Assembly (NCBI RefSeq): GCF_048268085.1
Contig: NZ_JBLWWF010000003.1
Span: 1-64,000 of the forward strand
Direction: 5' to 3'
From: Neptunicella sp048268085
Lineage (GTDB): Bacteria; Pseudomonadota; Gammaproteobacteria; Enterobacterales; Alteromonadaceae
Length of the DNA stretch: 64,000 bases
Positions 1-7,442 of this stretch are shown here, one piece after another. The translations under genes and the position numbers were made by a program. How positions within the stretch are numbered: the stretch's first letter is position 1; the number at the start of each line of letters is the position of its first letter. Below the pieces are notes generated by a model that was not told the origin of the DNA, did no database searches, and saw only the letters and a program-made list of their open reading frames with translations.

Positions 1-74
1 CCTTAAACATGGTCTGTTGCTGATGCTGATATTCGATGCTAATTTTGCTAACAGGCATACAATCTGGAACGACC

Positions 75-443
75 ATGTCAGGTAAACCCAACTCAATCAG
101 TGAATATATTTTATCCAAATCTGATCAGGCACAGACAAGATTAAATGAGCTTAGAACCTATTTGCAATTGGCTGATCAAGACGCCAGTGAAGAACTAAAA
201 TGGGGCAAGCCAGCGTTTGTCAATGAAGGTATTTTGTATGTCTATGCCGCGTTTAAACATCATATTAGCCTGCATCCAACACCGTCGGTTATTGAGCATT
301 TCAAGCAGGAATTATCGTCTTATAAATTGTCAGGTAATACGGTTCAGTTTCCTATTGAACAACCGATTCCCAAAGAGCTGGTACTAAAGCTCGCCGAACT
401 GCGGGTTTATCAAAAAAACCAGCAAGGTATAGGTTGGAAATAA
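75..443 (+). CDS. DUF1801 (YdhG/YdeI-like) domain protein
   Basis: The 122-residue protein matches the small DUF1801 fold: a helical start followed by the family-typical EELKWGKPAF and a hydrophobic stretch around ILYVYAAFKHHISLHPTPS. Relatives are sometimes called iron chaperones (the frataxin-like YdhG group), but the biochemical role of most members is unknown, so I give no function. I chose the ATG at 75 (MSGKPNS) because the longer reading from 36 adds a hydrophobic stub not usual in the family. The ribosome site before 75 (GGAACGACC) is weak. It is monocistronic, with a convergent minus-strand gene downstream. Confidence 0.75.
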   Translation: MSGKPNSISEYILSKSDQAQTRLNELRTYLQLADQDASEELKWGKPAFVNEGILYVYAAFKHHISLHPTPSVIEHFKQELSSYKLSGNTVQFPIEQPIPKELVLKLAELRVYQKNQQGIGWK

Positions 444-503
444 CCAACGGCCAATCACTTGTAGACGATTACACCGCTGATGGAGTCATTTTACCTTATC
501 AGC

Positions 504-2024
504 CTATACTGCGGATTTATAGCAACTGGGATCACGGGGACACACTGCGCCTCTTGAACAAATTAATCGGGCAGGGTTTTCAATTCCCCGTTCTACCCAA
601 CTGATATTCAGTATTTTGGCCACACTCATTAAATCTTTTTTGACGCTAGGTGGAATATTGGCCGAACCACCACTGCCTACACAGGCCTGTTTTAAATCGG
701 TTGCCAGCGACAGCGCATCTTTACCTTGCGCTTCAATGGCGGGGTTAAGATCAATACCGGCACAGAGCACGTGTTTGTTGCCAGCCATATCCTCTACCTT
801 GATAGATTCACAGGAATAAATACGCGGTTCGTCCCCCACATTTAAAATGGAAATTTGTGATGAAGTGCCCTGCAAAGGAGCATTGATCATGCGAAACACT
901 GCCCAGTGCTGACAGGGATCTTCCACCATACGCATATTGCCCCAGGGGAGTGGAATGCCGTTTCCACGGTACACCGCTTTGAGTTTGCCCGGTGCGTAGG
1001 CATCAAAATAATGCCAGTGCGGGTAAGGTGATACTGCCGTCATGCGGCGCATGGCGACCGACTCGGAGACGCCGGCCAGTTTGCCGGTGCTAATTTCGTA
1101 ACCATGCCGATCCAGCATTTGCCGGAACGGCACTTTGGGGCACAACAATGCACCAGCAAAGAAGCTACACTCAAAATCGCGCCATGCCTGCAAAATATCC
1201 TGAGCTTCGACTACCGAAGAGGTGTTCAGCTGATTACCATCGGGTAGTGGCACCACTTCATTGCGGCCAGCCACCATCACGTTTTTTAATCCATCTTTGT
1301 CGTGTAATACACAATGACCAATATGCACCGCCAAATCGTACTTTAACCGCTGCGGCTGTGATTTCATCAGCTGGTTAATATGGATCTGGTTGGGCGGCTC
1401 AAAAAATGAGGTCACCACACTGTTGGTGTCCATCCCCATGCCATCCATTACGGTCTGCGGCGTTTTGTTAAACCACTTAATGGTGAGCCCCATATTGCGC
1501 GTGATTGCAACTAAGTCATCCACACTCAACGGTAACCTTTTTTGCCCGACTTCTTCGGCTGAACGTTCCAGATCCGGAAAGTGATTCTGGTGGTGTTCCT
1601 GATGGGCACGGATCAGTAAATGGGCAAACTGGCGACCGGTAATACCCGCTTGTGACAGCATTTCCGGTATAGCAATTTGTAAAATTTCATTGGAAAACAG
1701 AAAGTTGGGCTCTAACGCCATGCCGCTGATGCCGCCGCGGCTGCCTTTATTGGGAGTAATGGCCGCTTCTTCGGGGACATCATCTAAGAACCAGTTCAGA
1801 TCCTTTTGAAAAACCTCGGCAATAATCTCCAGCACTTCTTCGCTGGGAACCCGTTTACCGCGCTCAATCATGGATAAATAAGATACCGACGGAGCAACAT
1901 CAGCATTGACCTTGACGCAACGAGCCGACAGATCTTCCATGGTCAAACGATTGCGTTTACGCAGGTTGCGGATTTTAGTACCGAGAAAATGGGCTTTGCG
2001 GATCAGACTTTTATTAGGTTTCAT
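504..2024 (-). CDS. XRE-family transcriptional regulator with DUF3612 domain
   Basis: This 506-residue regulator has an N-terminal Cro/CI-type helix-turn-helix (about residues 14-75, with SYLSMIERGKRVPS as the recognition part). A long DUF3612-type C-terminal domain follows, and the protein ends in a cysteine-rich tail (CSRGAVCPRDPSC). The tail resembles that of the ScfR/short-chain fatty acyl regulators, where a conserved Cys-rich C terminus follows an IrrE/DUF2083-like region. It is divergent from malate synthase G with 121 bp between them, an arrangement I recall from Vibrio and Shewanella. Control of glcB, probably with autoregulation, is therefore the best inference. The ligand is unknown. 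Confidence 0.82.
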   Translation of the reverse strand: MKPNKSLIRKAHFLGTKIRNLRKRNRLTMEDLSARCVKVNADVAPSVSYLSMIERGKRVPSEEVLEIIAEVFQKDLNWFLDDVPEEAAITPNKGSRGGISGMALEPNFLFSNEILQIAIPEMLSQAGITGRQFAHLLIRAHQEHHQNHFPDLERSAEEVGQKRLPLSVDDLVAITRNMGLTIKWFNKTPQTVMDGMGMDTNSVVTSFFEPPNQIHINQLMKSQPQRLKYDLAVHIGHCVLHDKDGLKNVMVAGRNEVVPLPDGNQLNTSSVVEAQDILQAWRDFECSFFAGALLCPKVPFRQMLDRHGYEISTGKLAGVSESVAMRRMTAVSPYPHWHYFDAYAPGKLKAVYRGNGIPLPWGNMRMVEDPCQHWAVFRMINAPLQGTSSQISILNVGDEPRIYSCESIKVEDMAGNKHVLCAGIDLNPAIEAQGKDALSLATDLKQACVGSGGSANIPPSVKKDLMSVAKILNISWVERGIENPARLICSRGAVCPRDPSCYKSAV

Positions 2025-2026
2025 TT

Positions 2027-2079
2027 TGTAAAATTTACACTGTGTAATTTTTATTGTGAAATTTTAGTTTAGTTTTCAC
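2027..2079. promoter_or_regulatory. Candidate operator region between DUF3612 regulator and glcB
   Basis: The 121-bp divergent gap holds a perfect interrupted palindrome TGTAAA-A-TTTACA at 2027-2039. A related half-site TGTGTAA begins at about 2041, and a second inverted pair lies at 2056-2061 (GTGAAA) and 2074-2079 (TTTCAC). The repeated TGT(G)AAA theme suggests several dimer sites for the adjacent XRE regulator. The first palindrome overlaps the start of the regulator's leader, as an autoregulatory site would. Only the sequence symmetry is direct evidence. Confidence 0.5.
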
Positions 2080-2145
2080 TAGACTACAAATCAAGCAATA
2101 ACGAAGTGCTTAAAACTATTTACTCGATAATCCAAGGGGAACGCA

Positions 2146-4323
2146 ATGAATATGCCTCAACAAAAAAACGGCTTAATCAATCAAGAGTTTTATACCTTTA
2201 TCAATGAGGAAGTCCTACCCCTTCACCATCTTCATCCCGGTAAATTTTGGGATGACTTTATCCAGTTGATAGAGGATTTGGCTCCGGTTAATCGTCAATT
2301 ACTGTTAACCCGGCAAACGCTACAAAATCAGATAGATGATTGGCATTTACGTCATCAAGGACAACCTTTCGATGCGGCTGCCTATCAGTCTTTTCTGCAT
2401 GAGATTGGTTACATCATTGAACAGGGCGATGATTTTTGTATTGAAACGCAACATGTCGATGACGAGATCGCCACTATAGCTGGCCCGCAATTAGTGGTGC
2501 CCGCCAAAAATGCCCGATTTGCGTTAAATGCGGCTAATGCACGCTGGGGCAGTCTATATGATGCCTTGTATGGCTCGGATGTCATCCCAAAATCCAATGG
2601 CCTTAAGCCCGGTAATACCCATAATCCGGCGCGTGCCAAACATGTTATTGCTTATGCCAAAGACTTTCTCGATCAGGCATTTCCATTAACGAATGGATCG
2701 CACCACGATGTCACCAGCTATGTGGTGTATTTCCAGCATTTAATGGCGTTTTTTCCTGACGGCAGTAACAGCGGCTTAAAACAGCCTGGTCAGTTTGTGG
2801 CGTTAAGCGGTCACAAGAGTGAACCTGAAACTATTGTACTGAAAAATAATGGCTTACATGTAGAGATTCAATTTGACCGCAACGGTTTTAACGGCGCCAC
2901 TGATATTGCCAATATCGACGATATTCTGCTTGAAGCTGCGGTGAGTACCATTATTGATTGTGAAGATTCCGTTGCGGCAGTGGATAGCGAAGACAAAATT
3001 GAAGTTTATCGCAATTGGCTCGGTTTGATGCAGGGTAACCTGCAAGCCCGCTTTGAAAAAGACGCTAAAACCTGTGTGCGCAAAATGAATAAGGACAAAC
3101 TGTTTACTGCACCAGATGGTGAAGATTATTGGCTGCATGGCCGCTCATTGTTGCTGGTACGTAATGTGGGGCATTTAATGGAGTCGGATTTAATTCAGCA
3201 GTCAAATGGCGAGTTTGCGCCTGAAGGTATCGTCGATGCGGTGGTAACTTCGCTAATTGGGGCACTGGATTTACAAAAACAGCAGGGGATCCGTAACAGT
3301 CGTACCGGTAGTATATACATTGTTAAACCGAAAATGCATGGACCGGACGAGGTGATGTTCAGTTGCCAGCTGTTTACACGAGTCGAAGCCATGTTAGGGC
3401 TGGCACCCAATACCATTAAAATTGGCATTATGGATGAAGAGCGTCGTACCTCGGTTAATCTCAAAGAGTGTATCCGTATGGCCAAACAGCGTCTGGTCTT
3501 TATCAATACCGGCTTTTTGGATCGAACCGGAGATGAAATTCATACCAGTATGCAGGCTGGGGCATTTTTACCTAAAGGTAGCTTAAAGTCCGAGCCCTGG
3601 ATTAAGGCTTACGAAAATCGGAATGTGGATATTGGTTTGCAATGTGGTTTGCAAGGTAAAGCGCAAATTGGCAAAGGCATGTGGGCCATGCCGGATGAAA
3701 TGCAGCAAATGATGGAGCAGAAAATTAACCATCCATTGGCCGGTGCGACGACCGCTTGGGTGCCTTCTCCCACTGCGGCGGTGTTGCATGCCATGCATTA
3801 CCATCAGGTTAATGTGACCGATGTGCAAAATCGTCTTAAACAACGCAATGAGTCGCCCTTATCGGATTTGTTAACTATTCCCCTGTTAGCCAAAGACGCA
3901 GGGTTGTCGACTCATGAAGTGGAACAAGAGTTGGAAAACAATATTCAGGGATTATTAGGCTATGTGGTGCGCTGGATTGATGCCGGTGTGGGCTGCTCCA
4001 AAGTGCCGGATATTAATAATATTGGTTTAATGGAAGACCGAGCTACGCTGCGTATTTCCAGTCAACATATTGCCAACTGGTTGCACCATGGTATTTGTAG
4101 CCAACAACAAGTGCTGAATATTATGCATTGCATGGCCGAAGTGGTGGATCAGCAAAACAGTGGTGTTGCCGGCTACCAACCAATGGCTGAAGATCTGGAC
4201 AACAACCTGGCGTTTAAGGCGGCCAAAGCGCTGATATTTGAAGGACTGCAACAACCATCCGGTTATACCGAACCGTTGTTGCACAAATATCGCTGTTTGG
4301 CTAAACAGGTTAAGGTTAACTAA
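2146..4323 (+). CDS. glcB: Malate synthase G
   Basis: The enzyme condenses glyoxylate with acetyl-CoA to malate in the cytoplasm, for growth on acetate, fatty acids or glycolate. The 725 residues match isoform G (about 723 in E. coli). Arg in LVRNVGH is near residue 339. The magnesium-site acids sit in GIMDEERRTS (about E431) and TGFLDRTGDE (about D459). The catalytic-base Asp is at residue 631 in LMEDRATLR. A strong ribosome site (AAGGGGA) precedes the ATG. No isocitrate lyase gene is adjacent, so the glyoxylate shunt partner lies elsewhere. The DUF3612 regulator upstream is the likely controller. Confidence 0.97.
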   Translation: MNMPQQKNGLINQEFYTFINEEVLPLHHLHPGKFWDDFIQLIEDLAPVNRQLLLTRQTLQNQIDDWHLRHQGQPFDAAAYQSFLHEIGYIIEQGDDFCIETQHVDDEIATIAGPQLVVPAKNARFALNAANARWGSLYDALYGSDVIPKSNGLKPGNTHNPARAKHVIAYAKDFLDQAFPLTNGSHHDVTSYVVYFQHLMAFFPDGSNSGLKQPGQFVALSGHKSEPETIVLKNNGLHVEIQFDRNGFNGATDIANIDDILLEAAVSTIIDCEDSVAAVDSEDKIEVYRNWLGLMQGNLQARFEKDAKTCVRKMNKDKLFTAPDGEDYWLHGRSLLLVRNVGHLMESDLIQQSNGEFAPEGIVDAVVTSLIGALDLQKQQGIRNSRTGSIYIVKPKMHGPDEVMFSCQLFTRVEAMLGLAPNTIKIGIMDEERRTSVNLKECIRMAKQRLVFINTGFLDRTGDEIHTSMQAGAFLPKGSLKSEPWIKAYENRNVDIGLQCGLQGKAQIGKGMWAMPDEMQQMMEQKINHPLAGATTAWVPSPTAAVLHAMHYHQVNVTDVQNRLKQRNESPLSDLLTIPLLAKDAGLSTHEVEQELENNIQGLLGYVVRWIDAGVGCSKVPDINNIGLMEDRATLRISSQHIANWLHHGICSQQQVLNIMHCMAEVVDQQNSGVAGYQPMAEDLDNNLAFKAAKALIFEGLQQPSGYTEPLLHKYRCLAKQVKVN

Positions 4324-4395
4324 GAGTTTTAGGTTTCGTCATTAAAGCCATCGTTTTATTTGGAGTAGAAAATTAGTGGAGAAATGGACTTTTTC

Positions 4396-4444
4396 GCCCC
4401 TTTATTGTCCTTAAAAAAGGGGCTCGCCCCGCATGGATGCGGGG
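4396..4444. terminator. Two adjacent hairpins between convergent genes
   Basis: GCCCCTTT (4396-4403) pairs with AAAGGGGC (4416-4423). Immediately after it, CCCCGCAT (4427-4434) pairs perfectly with ATGCGGGG (4437-4444). They lie between the 3' ends of glcB and the DUF885 gene, so a bidirectional transcription stop is plausible. Neither stem is followed by a clean T run on the plus strand. A REP-like dispersed element is the alternative. Confidence 0.5.
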
Positions 4445-4497
4445 AGAATAAAGCCATGATGACGTTGGCGAAGCCTATATTTTTTCTATTATGTGTT

Positions 4498-4525
4498 AGC
4501 TCGCAGCTCGCAGCTCGTTACTCGC
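4498..4525. repeat. Short heptamer repeat array (AGCTCGC type)
   Basis: Four consecutive 7-mers (AGCTCGC, AGCTCGC, AGCTCGT, TACTCGC) overlap the stop codon and last codons of the minus-strand DUF885 gene. The unit is the same as, or one base from, the 11-copy array at 48500-48576. A degenerate array of the same period lies at 52104-52138. Confidence 0.75.
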
Positions 4526-6263
4526 TGCTGGATTTCGCCTTCTCAATCCATTCCAATGTTAGTTCTTCAAGCAAATCCAGCGGCAGGCTGCCGTTTTTGA
4601 GGATTTGATCATGGAAAGCGCGTACATCAAATTTTTCACCTAGCTCAGCTTCGGCTTTATTACGCAGCTCGCGTATTTTCAGCTCACCGATTTTGTACGA
4701 AAGTGCCTGCGCTGGCCAGGTGATGTAGCGATCAATCTGGTTGGTTACTTCTGGCATGGTTAACGCAGTATTGGCAGCTAAATAATCAATAGCTTTTTCT
4801 CTGCTCCATCCCATCGCATGCATACCAGTATCCACCACCAACCGACAGGCACGCCAGGCTTCATAGGTTAGGCGGCCAAAATCACTGTAGGGATCCTGAT
4901 AAAAGCCCATTTCCTTGCCCAGACTTTCCGAATACAAAGCCCAACCTTCACTGAAAGCAGAATGTGACAGTGATTTTCTGAACTCAGGAATAGCCATTTC
5001 TTTAGCCAGCGCACCTTGTAAATGATGGCCGGGGATAGACTCGTGATAGGTCAGCGCTTCAAGATTATACAACGGCGAGGCTTTTAAATTGGTGGTGCCA
5101 ACAAAATAGGTGCCGGATGTGGTACCGCTACCGTCGGAACCGACATAAAACGCGCCGTCATTGGGACTGGATTTAATATCAAAGGTATTGCGTGGTAATT
5201 TGCCAAACCACTTGGGTAACTGGCCGGCCATTTTGCGGCTGATATAACTGGCTTTTTCCAACAAGTCGCGAGCGGTGGTGGTGTAAAACTGCGGATCGGT
5301 ACGTAAAAATTGGACAAACTGTTTAAAGTCACCTTTAAAGCCGACTTGCTGGATTATTTGCTCCATTTGCTGACGAATGCGTTTCACTTCATCCAATCCT
5401 AATTGATGAATTTCATCGGCAGACATTGATGTCGTGGTGTAATACTCAATCAAATATTGATAGTAATCCTTGCCGTCTTCCAGTTGGCTGATCCCGACAT
5501 TTTTACGACAGTTAGGCATATATTGCTGAGTGAAAAAATCATACAGGCGTTGATACTCCGGAATAACAGTATCGTGAATTAACTTACGGCCTTTAGATTC
5601 ATAGGCGGCTTTATCGGCGGCCGAAAAACGCGCTGGCATATTAGCAAACGGAGCATAAAACTCACTGGTGGTCACATCATCCACAATGTAATGGCTGATG
5701 GTTTTATCGTAATCGGCAAAGGCGCCGCAGTAATGGGTATAGCCTTTATCAATGGCGGCTTTTAGATTGACGATATGTTGTTGGTTGTAACGGGGGAAGT
5801 CAGCCAGACTGATCAGGTAGTTATCGTAATCCGCTTTGGTTAAGAACGACATGTTATTCGGCGCACCACCAAAATAGGTGTGATACCCGGCATAAATATT
5901 CATCGGGAACATGTAGTCAAATTGCTGGTAGCTTTTTGCTTCGGTTTGGCGTTCATAGCGAAACAGACGATAACTGAGTTGATCCTGCTCGGATAAATCA
6001 TTGAGATCTATTTTGGCCAGTTTATCCAGCATTTGCTGATTAAACTTAGCCCGACGTTCACGCCCCGCGGCAGAGACATCCGGCAGTTTGCCGTTCATTC
6101 TAAATGCATCAGGATCCTTGCGGAAAAATAGTTGTTCCTGATTTGCATTGGCCCAGTGCTCATCCAGCAACTGGTGGAAAGCGCTGGTGCTGTCTGCGGC
6201 ATAGGTTGAAGCGCTGAGTAACAAGGTTAAAATAGTGCTATACAGTCTTTTTCCGAACATCAT
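4518..6263 (-). CDS. Secreted DUF885 family protein (metallopeptidase-like)
   Basis: This exported DUF885 protein has 581 residues. The N terminus MMFGKRLYSTILTLLLS followed by STYAADS is a signal peptide with an AxA-like cleavage site. The conserved core contains HESIPGHHLQ, a metal-binding HExxxGHH pattern, and FSEGWALYSE, both hallmarks of the family. Some members are reported or annotated as peptidases, but the substrate cannot be read from sequence. I chose the ATG at 6263, not the longer reading from 6383, because AAGGA sits about 8 bases before it and a signal peptide follows at once. The C-terminal codons run into a heptamer repeat array. Confidence 0.85.
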   Translation of the reverse strand: MMFGKRLYSTILTLLLSASTYAADSTSAFHQLLDEHWANANQEQLFFRKDPDAFRMNGKLPDVSAAGRERRAKFNQQMLDKLAKIDLNDLSEQDQLSYRLFRYERQTEAKSYQQFDYMFPMNIYAGYHTYFGGAPNNMSFLTKADYDNYLISLADFPRYNQQHIVNLKAAIDKGYTHYCGAFADYDKTISHYIVDDVTTSEFYAPFANMPARFSAADKAAYESKGRKLIHDTVIPEYQRLYDFFTQQYMPNCRKNVGISQLEDGKDYYQYLIEYYTTTSMSADEIHQLGLDEVKRIRQQMEQIIQQVGFKGDFKQFVQFLRTDPQFYTTTARDLLEKASYISRKMAGQLPKWFGKLPRNTFDIKSSPNDGAFYVGSDGSGTTSGTYFVGTTNLKASPLYNLEALTYHESIPGHHLQGALAKEMAIPEFRKSLSHSAFSEGWALYSESLGKEMGFYQDPYSDFGRLTYEAWRACRLVVDTGMHAMGWSREKAIDYLAANTALTMPEVTNQIDRYITWPAQALSYKIGELKIRELRNKAEAELGEKFDVRAFHDQILKNGSLPLDLLEELTLEWIEKAKSSSE

Positions 6264-6463
6264 TGCGGTGGTTCCTTGGGTTGAAGAGCAGAACGGTAAG
6301 CCCTTGATATTCTCACAATCATTTTTGATTACAAAATCATACAGCGAATAAGTCATTTCAGCAGTGTAAGCCTGTATAAACATGCAGCCGTAGTCAGACT
6401 TGTAAGAAACATGCGATAATTCGCGCCCTGAAAATACACACTCGCAGTTTGAGGACTTTTTGT

Positions 6464-6826
6464 ATGGTAGTTGTACGTTGGTTGTTGGGTTCTTTAATCT
6501 TATTTTTTGATTGGCTATTTACGCCTAAAAGCGTCAAGCGTGACGCCGCTGTTCAAGCTCATATCGATAGACAAACCGCTCAATTGGCGCTGTATCAATT
6601 TAAAGCCTGTCCTTTTTGCGTCAAAGTGCGTCGCGCCATGAAGCGTAACGGGCTTAACATTGAAACCCGTGATGCCAAAGGCCATATTAGCTATCGGAAC
6701 GAATTGCTTAGCGAAGGCGGCAAACTTAAAGTGCCATGCTTGCGTATTGAACAAGGGGAATCAGTCAGCTGGATGTACGAATCATCAGATATTATTCAGT
6801 ATCTTGAGGGTCGCTTCGCTAAATAG
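6464..6826 (+). CDS. Membrane-anchored glutaredoxin-like protein
   Basis: The 120-residue protein starts with a hydrophobic segment (VVVRWLLGSLILFFDWLF), probably one membrane span or anchor. A thioredoxin-fold glutaredoxin/GST-N domain follows, with the redox motif CPFC (in YQFKACPFCVKVRR) and the conserved cis-proline region KLKVPCLRI. The role is presumably thiol-disulfide exchange with glutathione near the inner membrane; the partner is unknown. The ATG at 6464 is preferred to an upstream alternative at 6449 because GAGGA lies 8 bases before it. The gene is divergent from DUF885. Confidence 0.85.
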   Translation: MVVVRWLLGSLILFFDWLFTPKSVKRDAAVQAHIDRQTAQLALYQFKACPFCVKVRRAMKRNGLNIETRDAKGHISYRNELLSEGGKLKVPCLRIEQGESVSWMYESSDIIQYLEGRFAK

Positions 6827-6937
6827 CCTAAGTAATATCGGTTAGCAGAATTGTGACTTTGATATTCCGATTGATGACATAACGCGTTGATTAAGCGTGA
6901 TATATTGCTGGTCAGATTTTTTATATAAGGAAAAACA

Positions 6938-7252
6938 ATGTCCAAGTTTGAAAATGTCACGCTAGTCAGAGATGTGAATGTCTATTTTGGTGGCGGCGTT
7001 ACCAGCCGTACGGTGGAATTTGCCGATGGTTCGACTAAAACCCTGGGGGTGATGAATCCCGGTGAATACGAATTCGGTACCGCTAAAAAAGAATTAATGG
7101 AAATTCAATCCGGTGATCTGGATGTGATGTTACCAGACAGCAGCGAATGGCAAACTTTTAAAGGCGGAGAAGCCTTCCATGTGCCTGCTAATGCCAAATT
7201 TCAGGTTAAAGTAAAGCAGTTAACTGATTATTGCTGTTCCTATTTAGACTAA
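6938..7252 (+). CDS. ppnP: Pyrimidine/purine nucleoside phosphorylase PpnP
   Basis: This cupin-fold protein of 104 residues corresponds to E. coli PpnP/YaiE (former DUF1255). The family phosphorolyses several purine and pyrimidine nucleosides to base plus (deoxy)ribose-1-phosphate in the cytosol. Family landmarks visible are YFGGGVTSRTVEF, GVMNPGEYEFGT and the cupin close GGEAFHVPANAKFQV. The length equals the family norm. The start is supported by AAGGA seven bases before the ATG. It stands alone between terminator-like hairpins, so a single-gene transcript is likely. Confidence 0.95.
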   Translation: MSKFENVTLVRDVNVYFGGGVTSRTVEFADGSTKTLGVMNPGEYEFGTAKKELMEIQSGDLDVMLPDSSEWQTFKGGEAFHVPANAKFQVKVKQLTDYCCSYLD

Positions 7253-7262
7253 CAGCCTCCCT

Positions 7263-7285
7263 GCTGATGGTGGCAAACCATCAGC
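7263..7285 (+). terminator. Hairpin after ppnP
   Basis: A perfect 9-bp stem, GCTGATGGT (7263-7271) with ACCATCAGC (7277-7285), has a 5-base loop and starts 10 bases after the ppnP stop. Only a loose T-rich stretch follows, so it may be a weak intrinsic terminator or a 3'-stabilising hairpin. Confidence 0.6.
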
Positions 7286-7442
7286 ATTTCATCGTTGTTA
7301 TTGGTAATTTTAACCTGTTGCCATTCATCCCTGTTGTAAAGCGTGTAATACTCCTGCGGTTAATTTTTGTGGCCTGAGAATTTGTGTATTCTCGGCAAAA
7401 TATGTAATTTTCGTATTCCCAATAATAAAAGGAAGGCAATTG

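Noticed and set aside
2409..4284. Several long minus-strand frames inside glcB
   Set aside because: They are mirror frames of a strongly coding gene, without ribosome sites or recognisable domains.
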